From assembly GCF_042675705.1 (NCBI RefSeq), contig NZ_JBHTJJ010000007.1: a stretch of DNA of 64,000 nucleotides, one strand, 5' to 3'. The notes below the pieces were generated by a model. It was not told the DNA's origin. It saw nothing but the letters and a program-made list of their open reading frames with translations, and did not search any database. A program made the translations under genes and the position numbers. The stretch is from Ruegeria arenilitoris (GTDB lineage: Bacteria > Pseudomonadota > Alphaproteobacteria > Rhodobacterales > Rhodobacteraceae). This document shows positions 1-8,707 of this stretch, piece after piece (within the stretch, counting starts at the first letter, position 1; each line of letters starts with the position of its first letter).

Positions 1-104
1 TACTTGGTGATTGCTGCGGTCAGCGTCGTCTTGCCGTGGTCAACGTGGCCAATCGTGCCAATGTTGACGTGCGGTTTTGTACGCTCAAACTTTTCCTTTG
101 CCAT
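1..104 (-). CDS. tuf: Elongation factor Tu, N-terminal fragment (cut by window edge)
   Basis: Only the first 34 codons are present. They read MAKEKFERTKPHVNIGTIGH and continue with the G1 P-loop GHVDHGKT, the standard N-terminus of EF-Tu, the GTPase that brings aminoacyl-tRNA to the ribosome. The start is the ATG whose first base is 104. The rest of the gene lies beyond the left edge. Alphaproteobacteria often carry two nearly identical tuf copies, and nothing here shows which copy this is. The 116-bp gap upstream should hold its promoter, but I could not assign one with confidence. Confidence 0.95.
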   Translation of the reverse strand, partial: MAKEKFERTKPHVNIGTIGHVDHGKTTLTAAITK

Positions 105-220
105 TCCTCAGGCGCCCTTTTGCGATTTGGGGGACCCTTGGTCCCGTGGTTACATCTGCGCGCGCGAGATATTTGGTTCAAAGCGGAAAATCAAGCACAT
201 CCTGAGGGGAATCCTCAAAA

Positions 221-811
221 CTATGCCGGGTTTTGTATCGCCTGTCCGGATTCAATCGGTTGGATCAGGCCAGGGCGCAGGTCGAACCAACCGTTTTCCT
301 TGTGCTCTTCAGCCAGCCATTCCTCGACGCGGTCCGCCACTTTCAGTGCCAAACCGCTCATCTGCTCTTCCTTGGTGCGTTCGTTGCCCGAGCCCTTCAG
401 AGCGCTGCCACCGGTCGTATCTTCGAGGACCTGGAACTGCTTGCCCTTGGCCAGAAACTGTTTCTTGCCGACATCGTAAACGTTGACCAGGACGATCGCT
501 GTGCTTTTGGGGTTGTAGATCACCGGAATGCCGGGAGGCGCCAGCATATAGCCTTCGAGGCTGATCCCGATGTCATACTCCTGCGAGCCCTGATAGCGAC
601 CAAGGCGGATATCGACGGCCTTCTGGATCGCTTCGGTCCATTCCTGGGGCGTCGCGTCCCGAGACACCGGCCCCTGGACGGCCTTGTCGGCAAACGCATA
701 GTTCACGCGCAACTTGAATTCGCCCAGATCTTCCGGCTCTTCATAGAGTTGCGTCTGCGTGCAGGCGCCCACCAGGGCCAGTCCGGTAATCAGGGTCAAA
801 ATGCGCAGCAT
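221..811 (-). CDS. Conserved hypothetical lipoprotein
   Basis: A 196-residue protein with a short hydrophobic signal ending in the lipobox LVGAC, lipidated Cys at residue 17, so it should be exported and anchored in the membrane. The mature part is charged and mixed alpha/beta in character, with no enzyme motif that I recognise. It is transcribed toward tuf and begins 97 bp downstream of parC. I cannot name the family. A possible role is as a small periplasmic or outer-membrane lipoprotein of roseobacters. The ATG at 811 is the natural start because it opens the signal peptide. Confidence 0.75.
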   Translation of the reverse strand: MLRILTLITGLALVGACTQTQLYEEPEDLGEFKLRVNYAFADKAVQGPVSRDATPQEWTEAIQKAVDIRLGRYQGSQEYDIGISLEGYMLAPPGIPVIYNPKSTAIVLVNVYDVGKKQFLAKGKQFQVLEDTTGGSALKGSGNERTKEEQMSGLALKVADRVEEWLAEEHKENGWFDLRPGLIQPIESGQAIQNPA

Positions 812-908
812 TGTCTCGTCTCGATAGGCCTGTTTTTCTTTGATCTAGCGCACCGATGCAGCTTGTGCCAAGCCGTATCGGCAGATTTCCACCGTGGTCG
901 GCGCAAGA

Positions 909-3257
909 TCACGAGAACTTGTAATCGCGCGGGAACCCATAGGGCGGTTTTTTTCCGACGCTTGCGCGCTTTGCCAGCCATTGAGACATATCTGCCTCAT
1001 GCCGCGTCTTGTCGCCGCCCATTGACCATTTCAGACCGTCCTCCCAGTTGAACGTTGTCAGGTCGGACAGGCCGCCATCCAGCTCCAGCGTGCCCTGGCG
1101 CCCGCGCGCCATGTTGTATTTCTGCAGACGCACGCCCTTGCCACGCGTCATCTCGGGCAGTTCGGAGACCGGAAACACCAGAAACTTGCCGTTCTGCGAT
1201 ACCACAGCAACGTGATCGCCCTCGATCGGCTTGCAGATCACCGCGCGCTCGTCATCCTTGACGTTCAGCACCTGTTTACCGTTGCGGGTCTGGGCCAGCA
1301 CCTCGTCTTCGGGCACCATGAACCCGTTGCCCGCATCCGAAGCAACCAGCAGCTTGCGCCCCGGCTTGTGGATCAGGATGTCGACGATCTGTGCCTCGTT
1401 GGGCAGATCGACCATCAGGCGCAGCGGCTCACCCATTCCCCGGCCACCGGGAAGGTTCGCGGCGCTGACCGTATAGACCCGCCCGTTCGATGCGAAGACC
1501 AGCAGCCGGTCGGTGGTTTCCGCGTGGAAGATGAACCGCGGCCCGTCGCCGTCCTTGAACTTCAGCTCGCGGTTCAGATCGATATGGCCGGTCATGGCGC
1601 GGATCCAGCCCATCTGCGAGCAGACGACCGTAATCGGCTCTTTGTCGATCATCGCCTCAAGCGGCACGTCCTCGACCTCGCCTGCTTCGGCAAAGCGGGT
1701 GCGACGCGCGCCGCCCTCATACTCCTTGCCGAAGGTCTTCTTGGTCTCTTTCAGCTGCTCGGCGATCTTGGCCCATTGCAGACCCTCATCCGCCAGCAGA
1801 TCTTCAAGTTCTGCGCGCTCTTCCATCAGCGCGTCACGCTCGCGCACCAGTTCCATCTCTTCGAGACGACGCAGGCTGCGCAGGCGCATGTTCAGGATCG
1901 CGTCGACTTGAACTTCGGACAGCTCGCCCTCGCCCGGTTTGGGCGAGACATAGTCGGCCTCGCTGGTGGCGCGGACATGGTCGATGCCCCAATTCTCGCG
2001 CATCAGCGCGGCCTTGGGGTCGTCGTCATAGCGGATGATATCAATCACGCGGTCCAGATTCAGGAAGGCAACAATGAAGCCCTCCAATACCTCAAGCCGG
2101 TGGTCGATCTTGGCCATCCGGTGACGCGAGCGGCGCAGCAGCACCTCTTGCCGGTGGTCTAGGAAGGCGCGCAGCACTTCCTTCATCGAACAGACCTTGG
2201 GCGTCACCCCGTCGATCAGAACGTTCATGTTCAGGCTGAACCGCACCTCGAGATCCGAGTTGCGATACAGCATGTTCATCAACACCTCGGGGTCCACGTT
2301 CTTGGAGCGCGGCTCGAGGATGAGGCGGATGTCGTCGGCGGATTCGTCGCGCACATCGCCCAGGATCGGGATCTTCTTGGTCTGGATCAGCTCGGCGATC
2401 TTTTCGATCAGCTTGGATTTCTGAACCTGATACGGGATCTCGGTGACCACGATCTGCCACTGGCCGCGGCCCAGATCCTCGACCTCGTATTTGCAACGCA
2501 GCCGGAACGAGCCGCGCCCGGTGCGATAGGCCTGCGCAATATTCTCGGCCGGTTCGACGATGACGCCGCCCGTCGGGAAATCGGGCCCCGGCACATAGTT
2601 CAGCAGCGTGTCGTCACGCGCGTCGGGCGTCTTGATCAGATGCAGGCAGGCGTCGCACAGCTCGGCAATGTTGTGCGGCGGGATGTTGGTCGCCATGCCC
2701 ACGGCAATGCCCGAGGCGCCATTGGCCAGAAGGTTCGGGAACTGTGCCGGCAAGACGACCGGTTCGGTCAGCGTGCCGTCATAGTTGTCGCGGAAATCGA
2801 CGGCGTCCTCGTTCAGCCCCTCCAGCAACGCCTCGGCAACGATGGTCATCCGGGCCTCTGTGTAGCGCGAGGCCGCAGGGTTGTCGCCGTCGATATTGCC
2901 GAAGTTGCCTTGCCCGTCGACCAGCGGGTAGCGGACGTTGAAATCCTGCGCCAGACGCGCCATCGCGTCATAGATCGCGGCGTCCCCGTGCGGGTGATAA
3001 TTACCCATCACGTCACCCGAGATCTTGGCCGACTTACGGAACCCGCCCGAGGAGCTGAGTCGCAGCTCGCGCATGGCGTAGAGGATTCGCCGGTGAACCG
3101 GCTTCAGCCCGTCGCGCGCATCCGGCAGCGCGCGGTGCATGATGGTGGACAGCGCATAGGTCAGATAACGCTCGCCAATTGCCCGGCGCAGCGGTTCGGC
3201 CACCTCGCCCCCGGCGTCGGGGGCCTCCATGTTGGGGTCGTCGATCGTGTCGTTCAT
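909..3257 (-). CDS. parC: DNA topoisomerase IV subunit A
   Basis: A 782-residue type IIA topoisomerase subunit that cuts and rejoins DNA, working with ParE to decatenate sister chromosomes. The N-terminus has the core sequence RALPDARDGLKPVHRRILYAM and the catalytic tyrosine Y132 in AASRYTEARM. The C-terminal half carries beta-pinwheel repeats of the GyrA/ParC type, including VYTVSAANLPGGRGMGEPL. The ATG at 3257 is chosen over an in-frame upstream extension because the extra residues have no family counterpart. Length and the C-terminal repeats favour ParC over GyrA, which is usually about 900 residues. The position matching E. coli ParC Ser80 is Ala93 (GDAAIYD), inside the quinolone-binding region. 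Confidence 0.93.
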   Translation of the reverse strand: MNDTIDDPNMEAPDAGGEVAEPLRRAIGERYLTYALSTIMHRALPDARDGLKPVHRRILYAMRELRLSSSGGFRKSAKISGDVMGNYHPHGDAAIYDAMARLAQDFNVRYPLVDGQGNFGNIDGDNPAASRYTEARMTIVAEALLEGLNEDAVDFRDNYDGTLTEPVVLPAQFPNLLANGASGIAVGMATNIPPHNIAELCDACLHLIKTPDARDDTLLNYVPGPDFPTGGVIVEPAENIAQAYRTGRGSFRLRCKYEVEDLGRGQWQIVVTEIPYQVQKSKLIEKIAELIQTKKIPILGDVRDESADDIRLILEPRSKNVDPEVLMNMLYRNSDLEVRFSLNMNVLIDGVTPKVCSMKEVLRAFLDHRQEVLLRRSRHRMAKIDHRLEVLEGFIVAFLNLDRVIDIIRYDDDPKAALMRENWGIDHVRATSEADYVSPKPGEGELSEVQVDAILNMRLRSLRRLEEMELVRERDALMEERAELEDLLADEGLQWAKIAEQLKETKKTFGKEYEGGARRTRFAEAGEVEDVPLEAMIDKEPITVVCSQMGWIRAMTGHIDLNRELKFKDGDGPRFIFHAETTDRLLVFASNGRVYTVSAANLPGGRGMGEPLRLMVDLPNEAQIVDILIHKPGRKLLVASDAGNGFMVPEDEVLAQTRNGKQVLNVKDDERAVICKPIEGDHVAVVSQNGKFLVFPVSELPEMTRGKGVRLQKYNMARGRQGTLELDGGLSDLTTFNWEDGLKWSMGGDKTRHEADMSQWLAKRASVGKKPPYGFPRDYKFS

Positions 3258-3456
3258 AGATGATGTGATACGACGCCCGGCGCGCGTGGTAAAGCAACCA
3301 AGGCATATTTTGCTGGGGACAAGTCGCGGTTTTTGCAACAGGGGGAGCCAACCCGGCGATTTCCCCCGATTTTCGACTCAGGACCCGAACTATGGTAGGA
3401 TCCCAACAATTGAATGCTGCCTTTTTCTTGTTGTTATGATTACCGGGGGATGCGCC

Positions 3457-4083
3457 ATGACGCGCCTTATGCTTGTTACTTTTGCCATGCTCGGCTGGTT
3501 CTTCTACGTCATGAGCGGTGGATCCGAATTCGAACCGCGCGGCACGCGCGCCGAGGCACCACCCGTCGTTGCGGCGGCTGAGAAACCCGAGCCCAGGCCA
3601 CTGGTCCCCTCCCCGGCAACCGAACTTGTGACGAAGGTGGCCCTGCGCCCCGCCAAGCCGTCCGAACCCAAGCCGGAACCGATCCCAGCAGCCGATGCCG
3701 TCGATACCGAGGCGTTGCTGGCGCAGATCGCCGCCGGTCTGAATTCTGATCTGTCCAGTTTCGACAGTACCGGCGGCACCTTCTCGCTGGCGTCGCTGGA
3801 TGAAAACGCGGCCGTACAGGTTTTGGACACCGATGCCGAACCGGAAACGGCAGCCGCCCCTGCACCGGCAGAGCCGCCGAAAGACATTCGTATCGTGTCC
3901 GGCACCCGCGTCAACATGCGCGATGGCCCCGGCACGATCTATCCGATCATCGGCAAAGCGCGGATGGGTCAGCAGGTCGAAGTTCTGAGCGAGTCCGGAA
4001 CCGGTTGGCTGCGCCTGCGCGTGTTGCCCGAGCAACAGGTTGGCTGGATTTCCTCCTCGTTGATCCGAAAAAGCACAAATTGA
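3457..4083 (+). CDS. Membrane-anchored SH3-domain protein
   Basis: A 208-residue protein with one N-terminal membrane segment (about residues 3-20), a long Pro/Ala/Glu-rich linker (about 25-140) and a C-terminal bacterial SH3 domain (about 145-205) with the typical VNMRDGPGTIYPIIG and VGWISSSLI blocks. Such proteins are usually anchored to the inner membrane with the SH3 domain in the periplasm, where it may bind peptidoglycan peptides. The ATG at 3457 follows a GGGGGA ribosome-binding site by six bases and opens directly into the membrane segment, so I prefer it to in-frame starts further upstream. The gene is divergent from parC. The substrate and partner are unknown. Confidence 0.8.
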   Translation: MTRLMLVTFAMLGWFFYVMSGGSEFEPRGTRAEAPPVVAAAEKPEPRPLVPSPATELVTKVALRPAKPSEPKPEPIPAADAVDTEALLAQIAAGLNSDLSSFDSTGGTFSLASLDENAAVQVLDTDAEPETAAAPAPAEPPKDIRIVSGTRVNMRDGPGTIYPIIGKARMGQQVEVLSESGTGWLRLRVLPEQQVGWISSSLIRKSTN

Positions 4084-4151
4084 CGTGATGCCGTCATTGC
4101 CGGAGGCCGATCCTCGCAATAGTTTTTGCCGAGGACGACTTTGGGGCAGAC

Positions 4152-4979
4152 ATGCAGAAATCCATCCTCATCACCGGATGCTCATCCGGCATTGGTCTGG
4201 ACGCGGCACACGGAATGCGTGCGCGCGGCTGGCGTGTGTTTGCCGCCTGCAGACATCAGCGCGATTGCGACAGGCTGAGGGCTCAAGGCTTTGACAGCCC
4301 AAGAATCGACTATACCGATGCCGAAACGATCACTTCGGGATTGGCCAGTGTTCTCGAAGCAACGGGCGGCACGTTGGACGCGCTGTTCAACAACGGTGCC
4401 CATGGGCTGCCCGGCGCGATCGAAGACGTGCCCACCGACGGGTTGCGCCATATCTTCGAGACCAATGTTTTTGGCTGGCACGAACTGACCCGCCAGGTGA
4501 TACCCGTCATGCGTGCACAGGGCCACGGCCGCATCGTGCAGAACTCGTCGGTACTGGGTTTGGTTGCCTTTCCTTGGCGCGGCGCCTACGTCGCCACGAA
4601 ATACGCTATCGAAGGCCTGACCGACACGATGAGGCTGGAGCTGCGCGGCACCGGCATCAAAGTGGTGCTGATTGAACCCGGCCCCATCACCTCTAAACTG
4701 CGCGAGAAGGCCATCCCGGTTTTTGAACGGTTCATAGATTGGGAAAACTCGGCCCTGCGCGACAAGTATGAGGAGTCGCTGCTCAAACGTCTGCACGAAG
4801 ACTCGGGCCCCGACCGGTTCGAGCTGCCGGCGTCTGCGGTAACCGACAAACTTGCCCGCGCGCTCGAGGCAAAGTCGCCCAAGGCTCGATACTACGTGAC
4901 CACACCGACCTATATCGCGGGTTATTTGCGCCGCATTCTGCCAACGGGCGCTATTGACCGCATCCTTTCAGGTATCTGA
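4152..4979 (+). CDS. Short-chain dehydrogenase/reductase
   Basis: A 275-residue classical SDR, an NAD(P)-dependent oxidoreductase with a Rossmann fold. Visible motifs are the nucleotide-binding TGCSSGIG at residues 8-15, NNGA at 80-83, the catalytic serine near 132, and Y146-x3-K150 in the active site. A PGPI block follows, as in many SDRs. The length and the C-terminal extension resemble SDRs acting on retinol-like or steroid-like lipids, but the substrate cannot be read from sequence. It lies 68 bp after the SH3 protein and 80 bp before the HIG1-type protein, so it may have its own promoter. Confidence 0.85.
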   Translation: MQKSILITGCSSGIGLDAAHGMRARGWRVFAACRHQRDCDRLRAQGFDSPRIDYTDAETITSGLASVLEATGGTLDALFNNGAHGLPGAIEDVPTDGLRHIFETNVFGWHELTRQVIPVMRAQGHGRIVQNSSVLGLVAFPWRGAYVATKYAIEGLTDTMRLELRGTGIKVVLIEPGPITSKLREKAIPVFERFIDWENSALRDKYEESLLKRLHEDSGPDRFELPASAVTDKLARALEAKSPKARYYVTTPTYIAGYLRRILPTGAIDRILSGI

Positions 4980-5059
4980 GACGAAATTACCCGTTCGCTT
5001 TCGCCGGCCACCCCGCTAGATGGAGCGGCAAGGATACAACAAATGCGGACGGTGAGTTC

Positions 5060-5263
5060 ATGGACCTTCTAATGGGTGTACTTCTTTTGGCGATGGCGGC
5101 GGTCGTCGTTGTTCTGGCCATCGGCATATCCAATTTCGGCAAGGGCGGCATGGCGGCTGCCAAGAAAAGCAACAAGATGATGCGGCTGCGCATCCTGTTT
5201 CAATTCATTGCCGTGGTGCTGATCGTGCTCTACGTCTATCTGCGTGGACAGGGAGTGCAGTAG
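5060..5263 (+). CDS. Small twin-transmembrane protein, HIG1-domain type
   Basis: A 67-residue protein of two hydrophobic helices (about residues 3-24 and 44-60) joined by a short basic stretch ending in NKMMRLRILFQ, the pattern of the hypoxia-induced gene 1 (HIG1) family. Mitochondrial relatives associate with cytochrome c oxidase. Bacterial versions are small inner-membrane proteins of uncertain role. The stop codon is immediately followed by the ATG of the cobalamin adenosyltransferase gene, so the two are very probably co-transcribed and translationally coupled. Confidence 0.78.
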   Translation: MDLLMGVLLLAMAAVVVVLAIGISNFGKGGMAAAKKSNKMMRLRILFQFIAVVLIVLYVYLRGQGVQ

Positions 5264-5836
5264 ATGGTCGTTCTGAACAAGATTTACACCCGCACCGGCG
5301 ACGACGGCAAAACCGCGCTTGGCAATGGCGAACGGGTTGCGAAGTATTCGGGTCGCGTGGCGGCCTATGGCACGGTGGACGAACTGAACGCCTTTGTCGG
5401 CGTGGCCCGCACCGAGGCCGAGGGCGAGGTCGACGCGGCGCTCGCACGCATCCAGAACGATCTGTTCGACCTGGGCGCTGACCTTTGCCGCCCCGACATG
5501 GAAAAAGATGCCGAGGCCGACTACCCACCCCTGCGGATCGCCCCGGCCCAGATCGATCGTCTGGAATCGGAAATCGACGCGATGAATGCGGACCTCGAGC
5601 CGTTGCGCAGCTTCATCTTGCCGGGCGGATCAAAGCTGGCGGCGCATCTGCATGTCTGCCGCACGGTCTCGCGGCGCGCCGAGCGACTGTCTGTCGAACT
5701 GACCAACATGGAACCGGTGAACGAGGCCGCGGTGAAATACCTCAACCGCCTCAGCGACTGGTTCTTCGTGGCAGCCCGTTGCGCCAACAATGGCGGCCGC
5801 GATGACGTCTTGTGGGTTCCGGGCGCGAACCGCTGA
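5264..5836 (+). CDS. Cob(I)alamin adenosyltransferase, PduO type
   Basis: A 190-residue ATP:corrinoid adenosyltransferase, which transfers the adenosyl group of ATP to cob(I)alamin to make coenzyme B12. The family signature is clear: N-terminal TRTGDDGKTALGNG for ATP binding, YGTVDELNAFVG, and RRAERLSVEL in the active-site helix. It starts with the ATG directly abutting the stop of the upstream small membrane gene. Adenosylcobalamin serves methylmalonyl-CoA and ethylmalonyl-CoA mutases. That fits the mcd gene at 19326 and the cobC-cbiB pair at 44082, although those genes are far away. Confidence 0.9.
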   Translation: MVVLNKIYTRTGDDGKTALGNGERVAKYSGRVAAYGTVDELNAFVGVARTEAEGEVDAALARIQNDLFDLGADLCRPDMEKDAEADYPPLRIAPAQIDRLESEIDAMNADLEPLRSFILPGGSKLAAHLHVCRTVSRRAERLSVELTNMEPVNEAAVKYLNRLSDWFFVAARCANNGGRDDVLWVPGANR

Positions 5837-6142
5837 AAGCGCCACAACGTCCAGTGTGTGGCGACCGGAAGGGCGAAGCCCCCGCCCGAAAGGCGGTCGG
5901 GAACCGCTGAAACCCGAGCTTCGTGAACGCGTTTTCGCACCATCCGGCGCGGCAAAACCGCCCATCGGCTGGGTAACAATCTTTCGTTCCTTCACGTCAA
6001 AAAGCGTGAAACGCGACGTCCCCACGACATGACGTGACGATTTTGCCCTGTCCCGACGCCCCGCAAGGCGCTATCTAGGCCGACGAGAGCATTGGTGGAG
6101 TCGCATTGCGGCTTGCCGTTTTTGTAAGGAGCGTACGCAAAA
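5837..6142. other. Intergenic region upstream of etfBA
   Basis: This 306-bp stretch shows no convincing gene; reading frames across it are continuations of antisense frames. It holds an inverted repeat TTCACG-N8-CGTGAA at 5991-6010 and a GC-rich stem-like stretch just after the adenosyltransferase gene. The ribosome-binding site AAGGAG of etfB lies at the right end. The promoter of etfBA must lie here, but I could not fix its -35 and -10 elements with confidence. Confidence 0.5.
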
Positions 6143-6901
6143 ATGAAGGTACTTGTGCCTGTCAAGCGCGTGATCGACTACAACGTGAAAGTTCGCGTCA
6201 AAGCGGACGGCAGCGGTGTTGATCTCGCCAATGTCAAAATGTCGATGAACCCGTTCGACGAGATTGCCGTCGAAGAGGCGATCCGCCTGAAAGAAGCCGG
6301 CAAGGCCGAAGAGGTCGTGGCCGTTTCGATCGGCGTCAAGCAGGCGCAGGAAACGCTGCGCACCGCGCTGGCGATGGGTGCAGACCGCGCCATCCTGGTG
6401 GTCGCGGCGGATGACGTCCACCAGGACATCGAACCGCTGGCCGTCGCCAAGATCCTGGCCAAGGTGGTCGAGGAAGAGCAGCCCGGACTGGTTCTGTGCG
6501 GCAAGCAGGCAATCGACAACGACATGAACGCCACTGGCCAGATGCTGTCGGCGCTGCTGGGCTGGAGCCAGGGCACTTTCGCGTCCGAACTGGACATCGA
6601 AGGCGACACCGCCAAGGTCACGCGTGAAGTTGACGGCGGCCTGCAGACCATCAGCGTCAAGATGCCGGCCATCATCACCGTCGACCTGCGCCTGAACGAG
6701 CCGCGCTATGCGTCGCTGCCTAACATCATGAAGGCCAAGAAAAAGCCGCTGGACGAAAAAACCGCCGCCGATTACGGCGTCGACGTCACGCCGCGCCTCG
6801 AAGTCGTCAAGACCGAAGAGCCGCCGGCACGCGCCGCCGGCATCATCGTGGGCTCGGTCGACGAGCTGGTCGGGAAACTCAAAGAAGCGGGGGCTGTGTA
6901 A
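6143..6901 (+). CDS. etfB: Electron transfer flavoprotein subunit beta
   Basis: A 252-residue ETF beta subunit, beginning MKVLVPVKRVIDYNVKVRVK as in the family. ETF is a soluble heterodimer carrying FAD and AMP. It takes electrons from acyl-CoA dehydrogenases and other flavin enzymes and passes them to ETF-ubiquinone oxidoreductase in the membrane. The nucleotide-binding stretch around LVLCGKQAIDNDMNATGQM is intact. The stop codon overlaps the start of etfA by one base (TAATG), showing tight coupling of the two subunits. The methylsuccinyl-CoA dehydrogenase encoded at 19326 is a likely client. Confidence 0.96.
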   Translation: MKVLVPVKRVIDYNVKVRVKADGSGVDLANVKMSMNPFDEIAVEEAIRLKEAGKAEEVVAVSIGVKQAQETLRTALAMGADRAILVVAADDVHQDIEPLAVAKILAKVVEEEQPGLVLCGKQAIDNDMNATGQMLSALLGWSQGTFASELDIEGDTAKVTREVDGGLQTISVKMPAIITVDLRLNEPRYASLPNIMKAKKKPLDEKTAADYGVDVTPRLEVVKTEEPPARAAGIIVGSVDELVGKLKEAGAV

Positions 6902-7830
6902 TGGCTGTACTTCTGCTTGCCGAAGTCAACAATGGCGAACTGGCGATGGACGCAACCGCCAAGGCGGTCACCGCTGCCAAGCAGCTGGGTGATGTGACCG
7001 TTCTGGCCGCGGGCGGCTCGGCCGCCGCTGCCGGCGAAGCCGCCGCCAAGATCGACGGCGTGTCCAAGGTTCTGGTCGCTGAAGACCCGTCGCTGGGCCA
7101 CCGTCTGGCCGAATCGACCGCCGCGCTGATCGTCAGCCTGGCCGACGGCTATGAGCATATCGTGGCGCCCGCCACCACCGACGCCAAGAACGTAATGCCG
7201 CGCGTGGCCGCGCTGCTGGACGTCATGGTGATCTCGGACGCGTCCGGCGTCGTTGACGGCTCGACCTTCGAGCGCCCGATCTACGCGGGCAACGCGGTCC
7301 AGACCGTCAAGTCGAACGACCCCAAGAAGGTCATCACCTTCCGTACGTCGACCTTCGACGCCGCCGGCGAAGGCGGCTCGGCCCCGGTCGAGACCGTATC
7401 GGTCGGTGAAAACCCCGGCCTGTCGGAATGGGTCGAGGACAAGGTCGCCGAAAGCGACCGCCCCGAGCTGACCTCGGCCAAGGCAGTGGTGTCGGGCGGC
7501 CGCGGCGTCGGCTCGGAAGAAGACTTCAAGCTGATCGAAGCCCTGGCCGACAAGCTGGGTGCCGCGGTTGGTGCGTCGCGTGCGGCAGTCGACTCGGGCT
7601 ATGCCCCGAACGACTGGCAGGTGGGTCAGACCGGCAAGGTCGTTGCACCCGATCTGTACATCGCGGTTGGCATTTCGGGTGCGATCCAGCACCTGGCCGG
7701 CATGAAGGATTCGAAGATCATCGTCGCGATCAACAAAGACGAAGAAGCTCCGATCTTCCAGGTCGCGGACTACGGCCTGGTCGCGGACCTGTTCCAGGCC
7801 GTGCCGGAGCTTACCGAAAAGCTGGGCTGA
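6901..7830 (+). CDS. etfA: Electron transfer flavoprotein subunit alpha
   Basis: A 309-residue ETF alpha subunit that binds the FAD of the heterodimer. The C-terminal FAD domain is plain, with VVAPDLYIAVGISGAIQHL followed by AINKDEEAPIFQVADYG. The length is typical. It overlaps etfB by one base and is followed by a strong stem-loop at 7852-7878, so etfBA forms a simple two-gene operon. Confidence 0.96.
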   Translation: MAVLLLAEVNNGELAMDATAKAVTAAKQLGDVTVLAAGGSAAAAGEAAAKIDGVSKVLVAEDPSLGHRLAESTAALIVSLADGYEHIVAPATTDAKNVMPRVAALLDVMVISDASGVVDGSTFERPIYAGNAVQTVKSNDPKKVITFRTSTFDAAGEGGSAPVETVSVGENPGLSEWVEDKVAESDRPELTSAKAVVSGGRGVGSEEDFKLIEALADKLGAAVGASRAAVDSGYAPNDWQVGQTGKVVAPDLYIAVGISGAIQHLAGMKDSKIIVAINKDEEAPIFQVADYGLVADLFQAVPELTEKLG

Positions 7831-7851
7831 CGGTCCTTCTTTTCGAGAACT

Positions 7852-7878
7852 CAAGGCCCGCCAAATTGGCGGGCCTTG
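7852..7878. terminator. Bidirectional stem-loop terminator between etfA and a DUF6473 gene
   Basis: A perfect inverted repeat AAGGCCCGCC-N5-GGCGGGCCTT (7853-7877, extended by one pair each side) lies 22 bp after the etfA stop. On the other strand it directly follows the stop codon of the convergent gene at 7880. The T-runs are short (TT on either side), so it is probably a shared terminator of moderate strength. Confidence 0.75.
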
Positions 7879-7879
7879 G

Positions 7880-8707
7880 TCATTCGAGGTCTCGGATCGC
7901 AGGCAGTAAATGTTCGGCAATGGCCCGGTGCGTGGCTGGCCCGATCATATATTCCGCCATCGGTTGCTGCATCGTGCCGAACAGCATGTCCTCAAGATCA
8001 TCCGAAGCACCTGAAGGGCGCACCGTCATCTTCACGGTTGGCACCCCTCCATCCGCCACCCCATCAATCATGGCCTGTGTAATTGGCACCGGATCAGATA
8101 CCCCGCGCGCATCCAGCCCGACTGCCGCGCTGTGATCCCAGTCCAGCCACAGCAGCAGAATCCGGCTGGTGACGTTGTCCAACAGGGTGCGAAGCGCCTC
8201 TGCCCAAGCCCGCCGCAACTCGGCGGCCACCACTTCGAACCGTGCATCCGAAAAGGCCGACAACCTGGACATAAGGTGCCGCACAAAATGAACGTCGGCG
8301 AAGTCAACTTCGGGGTACAAGGCGGAAAGGTCCGAGGTCGCCTCGAGCACCCGATCATTGCGTCGGAGATGAACACGGTAGAACCGGTTGGACTGGTTCA
8401 GCGCCGATGGCAGTTGCAGAACGCAAACCTCGGCGCCATTCATCAGGCTCAGAATTTCCGGATCCCGCGCCAATCCCTCGGCACCTGTGAACAGACTGCC
8501 CAGATTCAGACACTGCACTTCCAGCCGCTGCTCCAACGCGGCGGGAAACGGAGAATCGACGAACCGACCGAATGTCTCGGTGCCGCCGACGCAGGCCACA
8601 TATGGTACCTGCAACGCTCGCTTTGGCCCGCGAAACCACAATTTTGACGCCCCGTACCAGCAGACGGATTCCTCGACACCAGTCGCGCCCGACTCATGAT
8701 AACTCAT
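7880..8707 (-). CDS. DUF6473 family protein, function unknown
   Basis: A 275-residue protein. Its start, with CWYGASKLWFRGPKR and YVACVGGTETFGRF, matches my recollection of the DUF6473 family found in Rhodobacteraceae. The GGTETFGRF and LNLGS blocks and the later LLLWLDW block suggest a flavodoxin-like or SGNH/polysaccharide-related alpha/beta fold, but I see no secure catalytic set. I chose the ATG at 8707, preceded by GGTGG, over the GTG three codons upstream. It converges on etfA across a shared stem-loop. In related genomes such proteins occur in multiple copies; the biochemical role is unknown to me. Confidence 0.7.
   Translation of the reverse strand: MSYHESGATGVEESVCWYGASKLWFRGPKRALQVPYVACVGGTETFGRFVDSPFPAALEQRLEVQCLNLGSLFTGAEGLARDPEILSLMNGAEVCVLQLPSALNQSNRFYRVHLRRNDRVLEATSDLSALYPEVDFADVHFVRHLMSRLSAFSDARFEVVAAELRRAWAEALRTLLDNVTSRILLLWLDWDHSAAVGLDARGVSDPVPITQAMIDGVADGGVPTVKMTVRPSGASDDLEDMLFGTMQQPMAEYMIGPATHRAIAEHLLPAIRDLE

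Noticed and set aside
5630..6025. A minus-strand gene overlapping the adenosyltransferase and the following intergenic region
   Set aside because: Most of it is the antisense of the adenosyltransferase gene, and the remaining part has no ribosome-binding site or family likeness.
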